A DNA stretch of 64,000 nucleotides from Puniceicoccus vermicola (GTDB lineage: Bacteria > Verrucomicrobiota > Verrucomicrobiia > Opitutales > Puniceicoccaceae): assembly GCF_014230055.1 (NCBI RefSeq), contig NZ_JACHVA010000082.1, positions 1 to 64,000 on the forward strand, read 5' to 3'. The translations under genes and the position numbers were made by a program. The notes beneath the pieces are model-generated. The model did not search any database. It was given only the letters and a program-made list of their open reading frames with translations, and had not been told where the DNA came from. Shown here in pieces: positions 51,659 through 60,690 of this stretch (the first letter of the stretch is position 1; each line of letters opens with the position of its first letter).

Positions 51659-52765
51659 TTGAAATTTCGACCGCAAAAACCATCCATTCTCGACGAGTCG
51701 GCAGAAACGCTGACCGCATTTCTCAAGGCCGAGAAAATTCCAGCTTTCCGCGGGAAGCAAATCCTTGAGTGGGCCTACAAGAAAGGGGTTCCGGATTTTG
51801 CGGAAATGAGTAACTTGCCGCTCACGATGCGGGAGTCGCTCGGGGAGAAGTTTGCCGGAAATCCGGTGACTCCAGTGCTTTGGAAGCGCTCTGGAGACGA
51901 CACCCATAAGTTGCTTTCTCGACTCGAGGATGGAGCTTTGGTTGAGACGGTCTTGATTCAGGCCCCGATGGTCGGAGTGGGGCAGGAGAAATCCCGAGCG
52001 ACGGTGTGCGTTTCAAGTCAAGTTGGCTGTGCGTATGGATGTAAGTTCTGCGCATCCGGTTTGGCTGGGTTTAAACGGAATCTGACTCGGGGTGAGATTC
52101 TCGGGCAGTTCTTCCGCGTAGGAGAGAGAAAGGATGAATCGGATACGCCTTCAGCCGTGCGGGAAGATCATGTTCCCTTCGACAATATTGTCTTCATGGG
52201 CATGGGAGAGCCGATGGCTAATTTTGATGCGGTCGCCGGTGCGATCGAGTCGCTTCATAGTGACTGGGGATTCCGCTTCGGAGCCCGTCGGATCACCGTT
52301 TCCACATCTGGACTGGTTCCAGAAATTCGCAAGCTTGCGGACCTAGGGATCCCCATCCGACTCGCGGTTTCGCTGCATGGAGCGACCGATGAGGTGAGAA
52401 GCCGGATTATGCCGATCAACCGACGTTATCCGATCGCCGAACTTCTCGAGGCGGTTCGGTATTTTCGGGAGCGACACAACCGAATGGTGACTCTGGAGTT
52501 CATTCTTATTGAGGATGTTAACGACTCTCTTGAACAGGCGATCGCGCTCTCAGGTATCGCCAAGGAGCTACACGCTCACGTGAATTGTATCCCCTACAAC
52601 ACCGTGGAAGGACTTGAATGGAAGCGGCCCAATCTCCGGCGTCAGGAGAAATTTGCCAAAATTCTTCGCGAAAACGGTGTTTCTGTGACTCTTCGGAGAG
52701 AAAAAGGGCACGACATCAGTGCTGCCTGCGGGCAATTGAGGCTTCAACACGAGACAGCGGCGTAG
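51659..52765 (+). CDS. rlmN: 23S rRNA (adenine2503-C2)-methyltransferase RlmN
   Basis: A 368-residue radical-SAM methyltransferase starting with TTG 51659, divergent from the KdsC-like gene. The Fe-S motif is C124-AYG-C128-KF-C131-ASG. Other family blocks are FRGKQILEWAYKKGV, FMGMGEPMANFDAV, ITVSTSGLVPEI, SLHGATDEVRSRIMPINRRY, HVNCIPYN and the C-terminal GHDISAACGQL with the second catalytic Cys. It methylates A2503 of 23S rRNA and also tRNA in many bacteria. Confidence 0.95.
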   Translation: MKFRPQKPSILDESAETLTAFLKAEKIPAFRGKQILEWAYKKGVPDFAEMSNLPLTMRESLGEKFAGNPVTPVLWKRSGDDTHKLLSRLEDGALVETVLIQAPMVGVGQEKSRATVCVSSQVGCAYGCKFCASGLAGFKRNLTRGEILGQFFRVGERKDESDTPSAVREDHVPFDNIVFMGMGEPMANFDAVAGAIESLHSDWGFRFGARRITVSTSGLVPEIRKLADLGIPIRLAVSLHGATDEVRSRIMPINRRYPIAELLEAVRYFRERHNRMVTLEFILIEDVNDSLEQAIALSGIAKELHAHVNCIPYNTVEGLEWKRPNLRRQEKFAKILRENGVSVTLRREKGHDISAACGQLRLQHETAA

Positions 52766-52934
52766 TTCGCCGGATGCTTTAGGTGAATCAGCCTCTTCGT
52801 CTACTTATAATTAACCAGGAAAAAAATTAGTTTACATCGGAGGAGCCCAGCCTGACTCATCATTCAGAGAAGATCTCCGGTTAAAATCTCGACGATCGTG
52901 GATTCCCGGCTGAGCCGGACGCCAGGCAAGGGGA

Positions 52935-53822
52935 TCAGTTACTGCGGTCCGCCATCCAGCGGACGAGGGCCGAGAGAAAATCGGTATTCGCGGAGAATTG
53001 AGAAAGCAGGTGGTCGGCTTGCTGAGTGAGTTCTTCGGCACGTTTTCGGGCGGCGTCGAGGCCTTCCAGGGTCGCCAGAGTGACTTTTCCGTTGGCTTCA
53101 TCGCGGCCGGAACTTTTGCCGGTTTGTTCTTCGGTGGCGGTAAAATCGAGGATGTCGTCGATGACTTGGAAGGCTTCGCCTAGGCATACTCCAAATTGGC
53201 GAACGGTTTCGACCTGCTCGGCAGAGGCTCCGCCGATTCTGGCCCCCATGATGCAAGCGGCGGCGATGAGGGCTCCGGTTTTGCGGCGATTGATGGAGGA
53301 GAGTGTAGGGACGTCGAGGGGAATGCCTTCGTTGTCGATGTCGTCCATCTGACCTCCGACGAGCCATAGGCTTCCTGAGGCGGTGGCGAGGTCGACGACC
53401 AAGTTGTTGGCTAGAGCAGGGTCGGTGGGGTATCCTTCGCCGAGAATTTGGAAGGTAAGGGTGAGGAGACCGTCTCCGGCGAGGATGGCGGCAGCTTCTC
53501 CGAAGGCTTTGTGGCAGGTGGGGCGACCGCGGCGGAGGTCGCTGTCATCCATGGCCGGAAGGTCGTCGTGGATGAGGGTGTAAGTGTGGAGGCATTCAAT
53601 GGCGGCTGCGGCGGGAAGTGGGTTGGACTTCGATGAGAAGGCCTCGGCGACGGCGCAGACCAAGACTGGGCGGAGGCGTTTGCCACCGGCTTCGAGGCTG
53701 TGGCGCATGGCGCTGTGCAATTTGGTGGGTTCGGTATCCGCGGAGGGGACCCTGTGGTCGATTTCCTTTTCGATTTGGAGGCGCCAATTTTCGAAGCGCT
53801 CGGTAAACTCTTTTGGGTCCAT
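52935..53822 (-). CDS. ispA: Farnesyl/geranyl diphosphate synthase
   Basis: A 295-residue short-chain prenyl transferase; ATG 53822 (MDPKEFTERFENW) is the likely start. First Asp-rich motif HDDLPAMDDSDLRRGRPT with FGEAAAILAGDGLL after it, GGQMDDI, and second Asp-rich motif FQVIDDILD. It condenses IPP with DMAPP/GPP for isoprenoid quinones, undecaprenol or hopanoids. The short chain-length class is inferred from residues before the first motif (ECLHTYTLIHDD). Confidence 0.92.
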   Translation of the reverse strand: MDPKEFTERFENWRLQIEKEIDHRVPSADTEPTKLHSAMRHSLEAGGKRLRPVLVCAVAEAFSSKSNPLPAAAAIECLHTYTLIHDDLPAMDDSDLRRGRPTCHKAFGEAAAILAGDGLLTLTFQILGEGYPTDPALANNLVVDLATASGSLWLVGGQMDDIDNEGIPLDVPTLSSINRRKTGALIAAACIMGARIGGASAEQVETVRQFGVCLGEAFQVIDDILDFTATEEQTGKSSGRDEANGKVTLATLEGLDAARKRAEELTQQADHLLSQFSANTDFLSALVRWMADRSN

Positions 53823-53893
53823 TGTTTGATTGTTGTCGATCAAGTCTTGCAATTTTTCAATCCGGTTCCCACATTTCTCCGTTTTTTCCAGCA

Positions 53894-54139
53894 ATGCCAA
53901 CTTACGACTACGTTTGCTCTTCCTGTGGCCATGAAATGGAAGCCTTCCAATCGATGAAGGATGCGCCTCTGAAGAAATGTCCGAAATGCGGAAAGATGAA
54001 GCTGTCCCGAATGATCGGAGGCGGCTCCGGTTTGATTTTCAAGGGATCAGGCTTTTACGAGACCGATTACAAGAGAAAGTCGGGATCGAATTCCTCCAGT
54101 AGCTCGGAATCGAAGCCTTCTTCGTCCTCGAAGGAGTAG
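53894..54139 (+). CDS. FmdB-family zinc-ribbon protein
   Basis: An 81-residue protein beginning MPTYDYVCSSCGHEMEAFQS, the FmdB pattern, with the second Cys pair in KKCPKCGKMKLSR. A Ser-rich tail (about 60-81) looks disordered. The function is unknown; often called a regulatory protein. ATG 53894 is chosen, as the upstream frame overlaps ispA on the other strand. Confidence 0.85.
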   Translation: MPTYDYVCSSCGHEMEAFQSMKDAPLKKCPKCGKMKLSRMIGGGSGLIFKGSGFYETDYKRKSGSNSSSSSESKPSSSSKE

Positions 54140-54145
54140 AGGGAA

Positions 54146-55021
54146 TTACTTACCTTCCCCGATGCAGCGGATTTGCAGTTCGGTGCTGAGGGAGGAGATT
54201 ACCTGGGTCTGGGCGAAATAGCGTCCGCCGATGGGGGTCGTTTCATCGGGATTGACGGCGACGGCGCAGGGCACGAAGGCGTCATCGGTGAGGATTCCGT
54301 TGGTCGGATCCATTCCAATCCATCCGGCTCCGGGGAGGTAGACCTCCGTCCAGGCGTGCATGGCTTCGGCGCCTTGTAGGTCTCCGGTTTCGAGCAGGTA
54401 GCCACTGACAAATCGGGTGGCGAGTCCTTCGTACTGAAGCAGCTTCTGGAGTAGGGCGGCAAAATCCCGGCAGGAGCCTTTGCCCCGGTCGAGGATTTCT
54501 TCGGTGGTGTAAATCCCCGGTTCATCCCGTGGCTCATATTCGAGCTTGGTATGTATATTCTGATTAAGGGCAGCGAGAAAGGATACCGTCTCTTTCTCCT
54601 CGGGAATGAAGATCTGAGCGGCTTTTTTGAGGATGGGATCCTGAATTGCGCTAGGCTCGAAGTAGCCCATGAGGGCCTGTTTCTCGCTGTCGTTGTATAC
54701 GATAGGACGGGCGAGGGCTGAGGGGCCGAGTAGAAAGTTGTAGGGATTGGCCCCCGAGCGAATGATTTTCATCCGGTTGGTGAGCGAAAGCACCTCTGTC
54801 TGACCGATGTATTCAAAGGAATACGTTGGATTCTCGAAAGCGTCCCGCAGGAAGCGGAGATTGCCGCCGGGTTCCGTCTCGAGGGTCTGATGAAACCGCC
54901 GAAACCGCGGAGTAATCCTCAAGGCCTGCAGTGAGAGGGAAACGGGTCCGTCGTAGTCATAACGGGTAACGTGATAGACCTCGTAGAGGCGGTCTCCGGA
55001 TTTTAGTGAAAAGTCTTCCAT
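54146..55021 (-). CDS. Transglutaminase-like cysteine protease family protein
   Basis: A 291-residue protein starting at ATG 55021 (MEDFSLKSGDRLYEVYHVTR). An N-terminal beta domain is followed by the transglutaminase core: RGKGSCRDFAALLQKLLQYE (Cys), GAEAMHAWTEVYLPGAGWIG (His) and DPTNGILTDD (Asp). This is the bacterial two-domain type, probably a peptidase or amidase in the cytoplasm, since no signal peptide is seen. It overlaps the PduO-like gene by 19 bases. Confidence 0.85.
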   Translation of the reverse strand: MEDFSLKSGDRLYEVYHVTRYDYDGPVSLSLQALRITPRFRRFHQTLETEPGGNLRFLRDAFENPTYSFEYIGQTEVLSLTNRMKIIRSGANPYNFLLGPSALARPIVYNDSEKQALMGYFEPSAIQDPILKKAAQIFIPEEKETVSFLAALNQNIHTKLEYEPRDEPGIYTTEEILDRGKGSCRDFAALLQKLLQYEGLATRFVSGYLLETGDLQGAEAMHAWTEVYLPGAGWIGMDPTNGILTDDAFVPCAVAVNPDETTPIGGRYFAQTQVISSLSTELQIRCIGEGK

Positions 55022-55563
55022 GGTTCTTCCGGGACTTGGCAACGATCGAGTTCGTACCGTGAGAAAAGAAAAAAGAAATCGGAGAGTCGGTTGCCGAAGG
55101 AGAGGGCGGCAGGTGGTACGGGATAGTCCCGGTGAACGGTGGCCATGCGTCGTTCCGCCCGGCGGAAGACGGTGCGGAGGACATGACAGAGCGAGGCGGT
55201 CTCGCAACCTCCGGGAAGGAGAAAGCTCTTGGAGTTGGACTCGAGTTCGGATTCGAGTTGATCGATCCATGATTCGAGCTCTTTGGTTTTTTCAGGCTCG
55301 AAGACATATTTGTCCCGCATGGACTCTGGACTGGCGAGGACGGCCATGAAGGTCATGAGATCTTTCTGCAAGGTCTGCAGCCGTTCCTGCCAAGGGTGAT
55401 CCATTCCCAATTTCACACGGAGCATGCCTAGGAACGAGCAACCTTCATCGTAATCGCCATAGCACTCGACGCGTGGATCGTCCTTGGGGACGCGGGAACC
55501 GCCGATCAACTGACAGGTGCCGGCATCACCAGCACGTGTGTACACCCGGGATCGTTTTATCAT
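55003..55563 (-). CDS. Cob(I)alamin adenosyltransferase-like protein, PduO type
   Basis: A 186-residue helical-bundle protein. VYTRAGDAGTCQLIGGSRVP at about 7-26 is the ATP-binding N-terminal block, GDYDEGCSFLGMLR corresponds to the V-D-E-L-N-S region, and VLRTVFRRAERRMATV is the R-T-x-x-R-R-A-E-R block. Family members make adenosylcobalamin. The change of DELNS to DEGCS lowers certainty on activity. It sits in one operon with an esterase (4-base overlap) and a transglutaminase-like gene, with no B12 enzyme nearby. Confidence 0.78.
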   Translation of the reverse strand: MIKRSRVYTRAGDAGTCQLIGGSRVPKDDPRVECYGDYDEGCSFLGMLRVKLGMDHPWQERLQTLQKDLMTFMAVLASPESMRDKYVFEPEKTKELESWIDQLESELESNSKSFLLPGGCETASLCHVLRTVFRRAERRMATVHRDYPVPPAALSFGNRLSDFFFLFSRYELDRCQVPEEPWKTFH

Positions 55564-56357
55564 TGCCCTGAGTATTCGGTGTCTTTCATCAACCAGTCAA
55601 GTGCCCCTTGAATTTCCCGGTCCCAATGGGCCCATGAATGATCCCCTGGGCCTTCACTGTATTGAAGAGGGAGGCTTGCTTTCTCTGCCGCTTGGCGGAA
55701 ATCGGAATTACTTTCGTAAAGGAAGTCTTCGGTTCCGCACCATTGGTAGAATCGAGTCGGTTCGTTCCGTGGTTGCTTTAGGAGATGCAGGAGGTCGGCA
55801 TCGCTTCCGGGAACTTGAGAGACATCGCCAAAAATGGCGTTCATCTTGGTCCTGCGAACGGGATCGTCTTTCCAGTGATTCGATAGATGGCCGATGTCGA
55901 GGGCACCGGAAAGGCTTACTGCGGCGCTGTAACGCTCTGGATGGGCAAGCCCGAGACGGAAGGCTCCGTATCCCCCCATCGAGAGACCAGCGGCGAAGCG
56001 AGCTTTGCGGTCGGAACGGATGGGGAACCAAGCTTCGCAGAGAGATGGTAATTCCTGACTGATATAGGACCAGTAGTTCATCCCCGAGGCGGTGTCCTGA
56101 TAATAGCTCAAGTCAACTCGCGGCATGACGACGACGAGTGGGTAACTGGCCGCATAGCGCTCAATGGAAGTGCGTCGCATCCAGATGGTTTCATCATCGG
56201 ACCACCCGTGCAGGAGGTAGAGCGCGGGATAACGGTCGAGCCGATCCGGGGTGCTCATCCCGATCTGACCCTGGGCATCGGGCTGGGGAAGAAGAACTTC
56301 GACCGAAGTCGAAACTCCTAGTTGTTGGGAAAAAAATCGAGTGCTTAACCAAGCCAT
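55560..56357 (-). CDS. Esterase, alpha/beta hydrolase of the esterase D/feruloyl esterase type
   Basis: A 265-residue cytoplasmic hydrolase. The motifs are YPALYLLHGWSDDETIWMRR, VVVMPRVDLSYY, the nucleophile elbow GLSMGGYGAF near 144, an Asp in GTEDFLYESN and the catalytic His in GPGDHSWAHWD. Relatives include S-formylglutathione hydrolase and acetyl-xylan or feruloyl esterases; the substrate is not determined. It is the first gene of a three-gene minus-strand operon. Confidence 0.85.
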   Translation of the reverse strand: MAWLSTRFFSQQLGVSTSVEVLLPQPDAQGQIGMSTPDRLDRYPALYLLHGWSDDETIWMRRTSIERYAASYPLVVVMPRVDLSYYQDTASGMNYWSYISQELPSLCEAWFPIRSDRKARFAAGLSMGGYGAFRLGLAHPERYSAAVSLSGALDIGHLSNHWKDDPVRRTKMNAIFGDVSQVPGSDADLLHLLKQPRNEPTRFYQWCGTEDFLYESNSDFRQAAEKASLPLQYSEGPGDHSWAHWDREIQGALDWLMKDTEYSGQ

Positions 56358-56490
56358 CCCTTCACCATGAAATGGTTCACGGCCTGCGGCCAGCTTGAAT
56401 CAATTTGGATGTGCCCGGTCGCCGCTTTCACGAGGGAAATGCCAAGAGGGTTGCGCTGGGGCGTCAGATGCTGCAGAATTTTGTCTACCG

Positions 56491-57495
56491 ATGGCGAGAG
56501 TTACCATCCTCCTTCCTGTGCGCAATGGAGCGCAGACTCTGGAGGCAGCGGTGGAGTCGATCCTCCAGCAGACCTTCAAGGATTGGCGGCTATTGATCGT
56601 CGACGATCATTCGACCGACAGGACCCGGAAGTTGGCTGAGGGTTTCTCCGCCGAGGATCGTCGGATTTTGTCGATTCAGGCGGTGGGCCGAGGAATCGTC
56701 GCGGCGTTGAACGAAGGGCTCGCGAGGGTATCCAGTCCATTCGTGGCTCGGATGGACGTCGATGACTATTGTCATCCAGAGCGATTGCGGTGGCAGTGCG
56801 AGTTTTTGGAGGAGAATCCTGAGATCGGAGTGGTCTCCTGCCGGACCTGGCAGGATGGTGGTGGCCGGGGATATCAGCGCTACATGGATTGGACCAATTC
56901 GATTCTCTCGGTGGAGGAGCATTTCCAGAATCGGTTCGTAGAGTCTCCGGTGGCGCATCCGAGTGTCGTCTTTCGACGCGAAATTCCTGACCGCTTTGGG
57001 GGCTATCGTGCAGGTGATTTTCCGGAGGACTATGAGATGTGGCTCCGGTGGATGGACCAAGGCGTTCGATTTCAGAAAATCCCGGAATTCCTTCTGGAGT
57101 GGAGGGATTCGGAGAAGCGGCTCTCACGGTCTGATCCCCGCTACCGGCCGGAAGCGTTTTATGAAATCAAGAGTCACTTTCTCGGTCGTTGGTTGGAGCG
57201 GGAGATCCCTGCGGATCGTCCTCTTTGGCTCTGGGGAGCAGGCCGAGTAACCCGGCGTCGATTTCGGTCTTTGGAGGACAGTGGACATCGTTTCGCCGGA
57301 TTCCTCGACATTGACCCGAAAAAGATCGGTCAGACGCTGGACGGGCGACCGGTGGAGGATCCGCGAGATCTCGCAGAGGACTCTGATCGATTTCTATTGT
57401 TCGGAGTGGGCGCGAGGGGCGCACGCGAGCGAGCCACCCAGTTTCTGGAAAGCCGGGGCTATCGGATCGGGAAGGATTTCTTGGCAGTGGCCTAG
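56491..57495 (+). CDS. GT2-family glycosyltransferase
   Basis: A 334-residue enzyme starting at ATG 56491 (MARVTILLPVRNGAQTLEAA). The GT-A motifs are VDDHSTDRT, the DxD-like FVARMDVDDYCHPERL, GVVSCRT and a FPEDYEMWLR acid block. After about 240 a Rossmann-like domain (PLWLWGAGRVTRRRF, GFLDIDPKKIGQTL) resembles the C-terminal nucleotide-binding unit found in some GT2 proteins. It probably works on surface polysaccharide. It converges with the CBS gene with a 4-base overlap. Confidence 0.87.
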   Translation: MARVTILLPVRNGAQTLEAAVESILQQTFKDWRLLIVDDHSTDRTRKLAEGFSAEDRRILSIQAVGRGIVAALNEGLARVSSPFVARMDVDDYCHPERLRWQCEFLEENPEIGVVSCRTWQDGGGRGYQRYMDWTNSILSVEEHFQNRFVESPVAHPSVVFRREIPDRFGGYRAGDFPEDYEMWLRWMDQGVRFQKIPEFLLEWRDSEKRLSRSDPRYRPEAFYEIKSHFLGRWLEREIPADRPLWLWGAGRVTRRRFRSLEDSGHRFAGFLDIDPKKIGQTLDGRPVEDPRDLAEDSDRFLLFGVGARGARERATQFLESRGYRIGKDFLAVA

Positions 57496-57947
57496 GCCGA
57501 ATACTCTCCGAAAACGTAGTTTTTCAGATGCTCGGCTTCGACTTGATGCTCTTCCATTTGCCAGCGAGTGACATCCCCTATCGAGATGAGCCCGACGAGG
57601 CAATCCACCGTATCGAAGACCGGGAGGTGTCGGGTGCGCTTCTCGGTCATTTTCTGCATGGCCGTGGCGATGGTATCCGTGGTGTGAAGGAACTGCGGAT
57701 CGGGGGTCATCACGTCGGCAATCCGAGTCGTTTGAGGATCCAGGGTTTTGGCGACAACCCGGGTCAGAACGTCACGTTCGGTGAAGATCCCGACCAGTTT
57801 TTGTTCCTCCAAGACCACGAGGCTGCCCACACGATGGCGGTTCATCTCAGCGACGGCTTCGAACACGGATTGATCGGGGGAAGTGGAGTAAACGTCCGAG
57901 GATTTGCGATTGAGGAGTTTGGTAATAGGGGTGTTGTTTTGAGGCAT
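57492..57947 (-). CDS. CBS-domain pair protein
   Basis: A 151-residue protein made of two CBS domains: SVFEAVAEMNRHRVGSLVVL to VGIFTERDVL, then TIATAMQKMTEKRTRHLPVF to LVGLISIGDVTRW. Stand-alone CBS pairs bind adenosyl ligands such as AMP or NAD and regulate partner proteins. No partner is obvious from the neighbours. Confidence 0.9.
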   Translation of the reverse strand: MPQNNTPITKLLNRKSSDVYSTSPDQSVFEAVAEMNRHRVGSLVVLEEQKLVGIFTERDVLTRVVAKTLDPQTTRIADVMTPDPQFLHTTDTIATAMQKMTEKRTRHLPVFDTVDCLVGLISIGDVTRWQMEEHQVEAEHLKNYVFGEYSA

Positions 57948-58151
57948 GGCCGGATATTATCGGAGCATGGCGCGGTTGGCAAACGAATAGAGAAGCAGTT
58001 GCGGCTGGCTTTTCGACCGGTGTATGCCTATCGAATGAAAGGGTGGAGAGACCTGTTTTCCCGATTTTCTACCTCTGGCGATTGTGGGCGCTGACTGGAG
58101 CCGGAGGATCTGAGCTTGTGGTGAAAAGAGCGTCTCTGCCTACCGTTTATC

Positions 58152-58826
58152 ATGATTAAAGCCGAGAAAGACCGTATTCGCACCTGGTTGCTGTTTCGTT
58201 ATTGTCGGTTTGCGATGCGGCGGCGTTTCTTTTCGGTCCGGCTTTACGTGGATTTGGATGATTTTCAAGAAACGGGAACTTTTCCGCTGATTCTCTATGG
58301 AAACCATTCCTACTGGTGGGACGGGCTCATGGAGACGCTGATTTTCGACCGGCTGAACCTGGACTACTACATCATGATGGAGGAGAAAAACCTCCTGAAG
58401 TTCCGTTATTTTCAGAAAACAGGGGTGTTCGGGGTGGATCTGGACAGCCAGAAAGGCCGGAGCCAGGCCTTGCTTTACGCGGCTCGATTACTGCGTTCAG
58501 ATAGCTTTCGCCGGACGCTCCTGATGTATCCGCACGGTCGCCTCGTAAACGATTTTGAACCTTGGCCGGAGTTTCAAGGAGGGCTCAGCGGATTGCTGAA
58601 GATCAACGAAGGCGCCCACGCCCGGCCGATGGCGAAAAAAATCCACTCCGGAAAATATCCTTTGCCAGAGGCGGTGATACGGATCGGGGCACCGATTGCT
58701 GCGGATAATTTGGAAGAAGGACTACGGAGCTGTCACGAAAAGCTTCTGAAGGACCTCAACTCGGATGAAGAAACCGATCGTCACTGGTTGATTCCTCCTC
58801 CGCGGAAGTGGCATGGGAAGACGTAG
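58152..58826 (+). CDS. PlsC-like 1-acyl-glycerol acyltransferase family protein
   Basis: A 224-residue acyltransferase with the His-x4-Asp motif in YGNHSYWWDGLMETL near 55, and LLMYPHGRLVND as the second block (family F-P-E-G-x-R). No signal peptide; an amphipathic N-terminus may lie on the membrane. It could acylate a lipid or a carotenoid/glycolipid head group. The Pro-His-Gly in place of Pro-Glu-Gly is a variation to note. Confidence 0.8.
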   Translation: MIKAEKDRIRTWLLFRYCRFAMRRRFFSVRLYVDLDDFQETGTFPLILYGNHSYWWDGLMETLIFDRLNLDYYIMMEEKNLLKFRYFQKTGVFGVDLDSQKGRSQALLYAARLLRSDSFRRTLLMYPHGRLVNDFEPWPEFQGGLSGLLKINEGAHARPMAKKIHSGKYPLPEAVIRIGAPIAADNLEEGLRSCHEKLLKDLNSDEETDRHWLIPPPRKWHGKT

Positions 58827-58841
58827 GGGCTGGGCTGTCTG

Positions 58842-59373
58842 AATTCAGGCTGGGGTGCGGGTTGGGCCAACCCGCGCTACCTATTGGGAGATAGCAGCCT
58901 GGGAGGCTTATTGTGCGAGCTGTTCGCCGGGGACGGCTTGGCCGGTGCGGCGGTTCAGTTCCTCATAGATGCGGAGGGACACCCAGGCGTCGGTGGCAGT
59001 GTAGTTGATTTGCTTCTTGGTCAGAGGATTCTGTTCCCAATTGGAGACCCGTGCGGCTTTGGAAATGCGGAGGTAATTCAGGCTGGGGTGCGGGTTGGGC
59101 CAACCCGCGCTACCTATTGGGAGATAGCAGCCGGGGAGACTTATTGTGCGAGCTGTTCGCCGGGGACGGCTTGGCCGGTGCGGCGGTTCAGTTCCTCGTA
59201 GATGCGGAGGGAGACCCAGGCGTCGGTGGCGGCGTAGTTGATTTGCTTCTTGGTCAGAGGATTCTGTTCGCAGTTGGAGACCTGTGCGGCTTTGGAAATG
59301 CGGAGGTAATTCAGGCTGGGGTGCGGGTTGGGCCAACCCGCGCTACCTATTGTGAGATCGCAGTCGGGGAGAC
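58842..59373. repeat. Tandem 233-bp array made of the RNase D-like gene tail plus a REP-like palindrome
   Basis: AATTCAGGCTGGGGTGCGGG occurs at 58842, 59075 and 59308, an exact 233-base period. Each unit has an intergenic part with the palindrome GCGGGTTGGGCCAACCCGC. The first two units also carry about 165 bases equal to the last 55 codons of the exonuclease gene (minus strand), including its stop. The third unit leads into the intact gene at 59374. The gene tails in the array have no start and are not separate genes. Confidence 0.88.
58857..58875. repeat. REP-like palindrome, copy 1
   Basis: GCGGGTTGGGCCAACCCGC, an 8-bp palindrome around a 3-base centre, followed by GCTACCT. The same unit recurs at 59090-59108, 59323-59341 and, with one change, 60893-60911. 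Confidence 0.75.
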
Positions 59374-60006
59374 TTATTGCGCGAGCTGTTCGCCGGGGAC
59401 GGCTTGGCCGGTGCGGCGGTTCAGTTCCTCATAGATGCGGAGGGAGACCCAGGCGTCGGTGGCGGCGTAGTTGATTTGCTTCTTGGTCAGAGGATTCTGT
59501 TCCCAATTGGAGACCTGTGCGGCTTTCGAAATACGGCCGTTGAGGAACATTCCGGCGAGATTACGGAGGCCGGTGGTAATGATTCCGCGGGCGGAGGCTA
59601 TGGTGCCGAGATCGGTGAAGCCAGCGGCTTGGAAAGGGGAAATACGATTGAGGCCTTTGATGTCATCGTGAGGGGCGACGCCCACTTTCTCGACAGCCGG
59701 ATCGGCAAGAATGGCGAACAATTCTTCGTGTCGGGAAATCTGCCGAAGCTGGAACAACCACGCTGTCGCTCCGTTGGACAGCTGGAGGAGAGCCGGTGGT
59801 CGAACTTCGTCTTGGCGGCGGAAAGTCGGCTTACTCTCCGTATCAAACCCGAGAAGGGTTTCGTGGCGAAGTTCTTCCAAGGCGCTGTCCATCTGAGCGT
59901 CATCTTGGATCAACTCGATCTTTCCCTTGAAGCCGATCATCGGCAGATTGCGGAGGACCTCTTTGCACATCCTCTCGGGAAAGGGAGCGTCGGCAGGTAT
60001 ATTCAT
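59374..60006 (-). CDS. 3'-5' exonuclease, RNase D-like (DEDD family)
   Basis: A 210-residue exonuclease starting at ATG 60006 (MNIPADAPFPERM). Exo I is TLLGFDTESKPTF (Asp, Glu), Exo II is GVAPHDDIKGLNR (Asp) and Exo III is INYAATDAWVSLRIYEEL (Tyr, Asp). No HRDC domain follows, so it is the short type. It should trim RNA or DNA 3' ends. It overlaps the upstream kinase gene by 4 bases. Its last 55 codons are repeated twice downstream in a tandem array. Confidence 0.87.
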   Translation of the reverse strand: MNIPADAPFPERMCKEVLRNLPMIGFKGKIELIQDDAQMDSALEELRHETLLGFDTESKPTFRRQDEVRPPALLQLSNGATAWLFQLRQISRHEELFAILADPAVEKVGVAPHDDIKGLNRISPFQAAGFTDLGTIASARGIITTGLRNLAGMFLNGRISKAAQVSNWEQNPLTKKQINYAATDAWVSLRIYEELNRRTGQAVPGEQLAQ

Positions 60007-60686
60007 CCTTCGGATTCTTGCGGTCCGTGGGGTTGTGGCAATGGTTTTTTGGCGCTGAAGACCCCTCGGGTATTGCGGTAGAGGACCCAGTCCGCGTGGT
60101 CCTTGGCTCCGGCTGAAAAACGCGGGAAGTCCCGCAGATTGCTTTTGAGGAAGACCTCTATGGCTTTTTCGAGGGCGTAGGCGCGTTCGGCGATATCGCG
60201 GGAGAGCCGGGCGTTGAGCTGGGTGCGCCAGTGAGATTCGACGAGGATGAAGAGATCGAATTGCGTGCGCAGCTCCTCGTGGGCGGCGATTTCGCCGTCG
60301 CAGATCAGGCAAGTTCCGGGATGAACGGGTTCCGTTTGGTCGGCTTCGCCCGCCGTCGCGTTGAAAATGGGGCGATGGATAGTCCGTCCTGATCGAGCCG
60401 CATCGAGGTCTGCAAAAAGCCGGGGCAGATCATTGCCTTCGGGATGTGAGCCGAGGAGGCCGCGTTTCGCCCGGTCCCGACGGGGAAGCCGGTAGTCGTC
60501 AAGAGGGAGGAGGGCGGAACCCTCAATCTTGTTCACGAGCCAGTGGGAGACGCTGGATTTGCCGGAGCCGCCCTGTCCACCGATTCCGATGAGGAGTGGA
60601 GTAGGCGGGGTCGGTTCGCGCTCCTGAAGATCAGATTGAAGCTGGGGCCACCAGCTCTCGAGGCTTTTGATTCCGTTGCGATTCAT
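60003..60686 (-). CDS. Uridine kinase-like P-loop kinase
   Basis: A 227-residue kinase with P-loop GIGGQGGSGKSSVSHWL near 34-44, the substrate-site LLPLDDYRLPRRDRAKRG, ICDGEIAAHEEL and a C-terminal RDIAERAYALEKAIEVF block. This is the phosphoribulokinase/uridine kinase superfamily; the exact substrate (nucleoside, pantothenate-like or glycerate) is not clear. It is translated 4 bases after a small Pro-rich gene and overlaps the exonuclease gene by 4 bases. Confidence 0.82.
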   Translation of the reverse strand: MNRNGIKSLESWWPQLQSDLQEREPTPPTPLLIGIGGQGGSGKSSVSHWLVNKIEGSALLPLDDYRLPRRDRAKRGLLGSHPEGNDLPRLFADLDAARSGRTIHRPIFNATAGEADQTEPVHPGTCLICDGEIAAHEELRTQFDLFILVESHWRTQLNARLSRDIAERAYALEKAIEVFLKSNLRDFPRFSAGAKDHADWVLYRNTRGVFSAKKPLPQPHGPQESEG

Positions 60687-60690
60687 TAAT

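Noticed and set aside
58908-59336. Minus-strand ORF of 142 codons that looks like an exonuclease fragment
   Set aside because: It is read through tandem copies of the exonuclease tail and has no catalytic motifs I or II and no sensible start.
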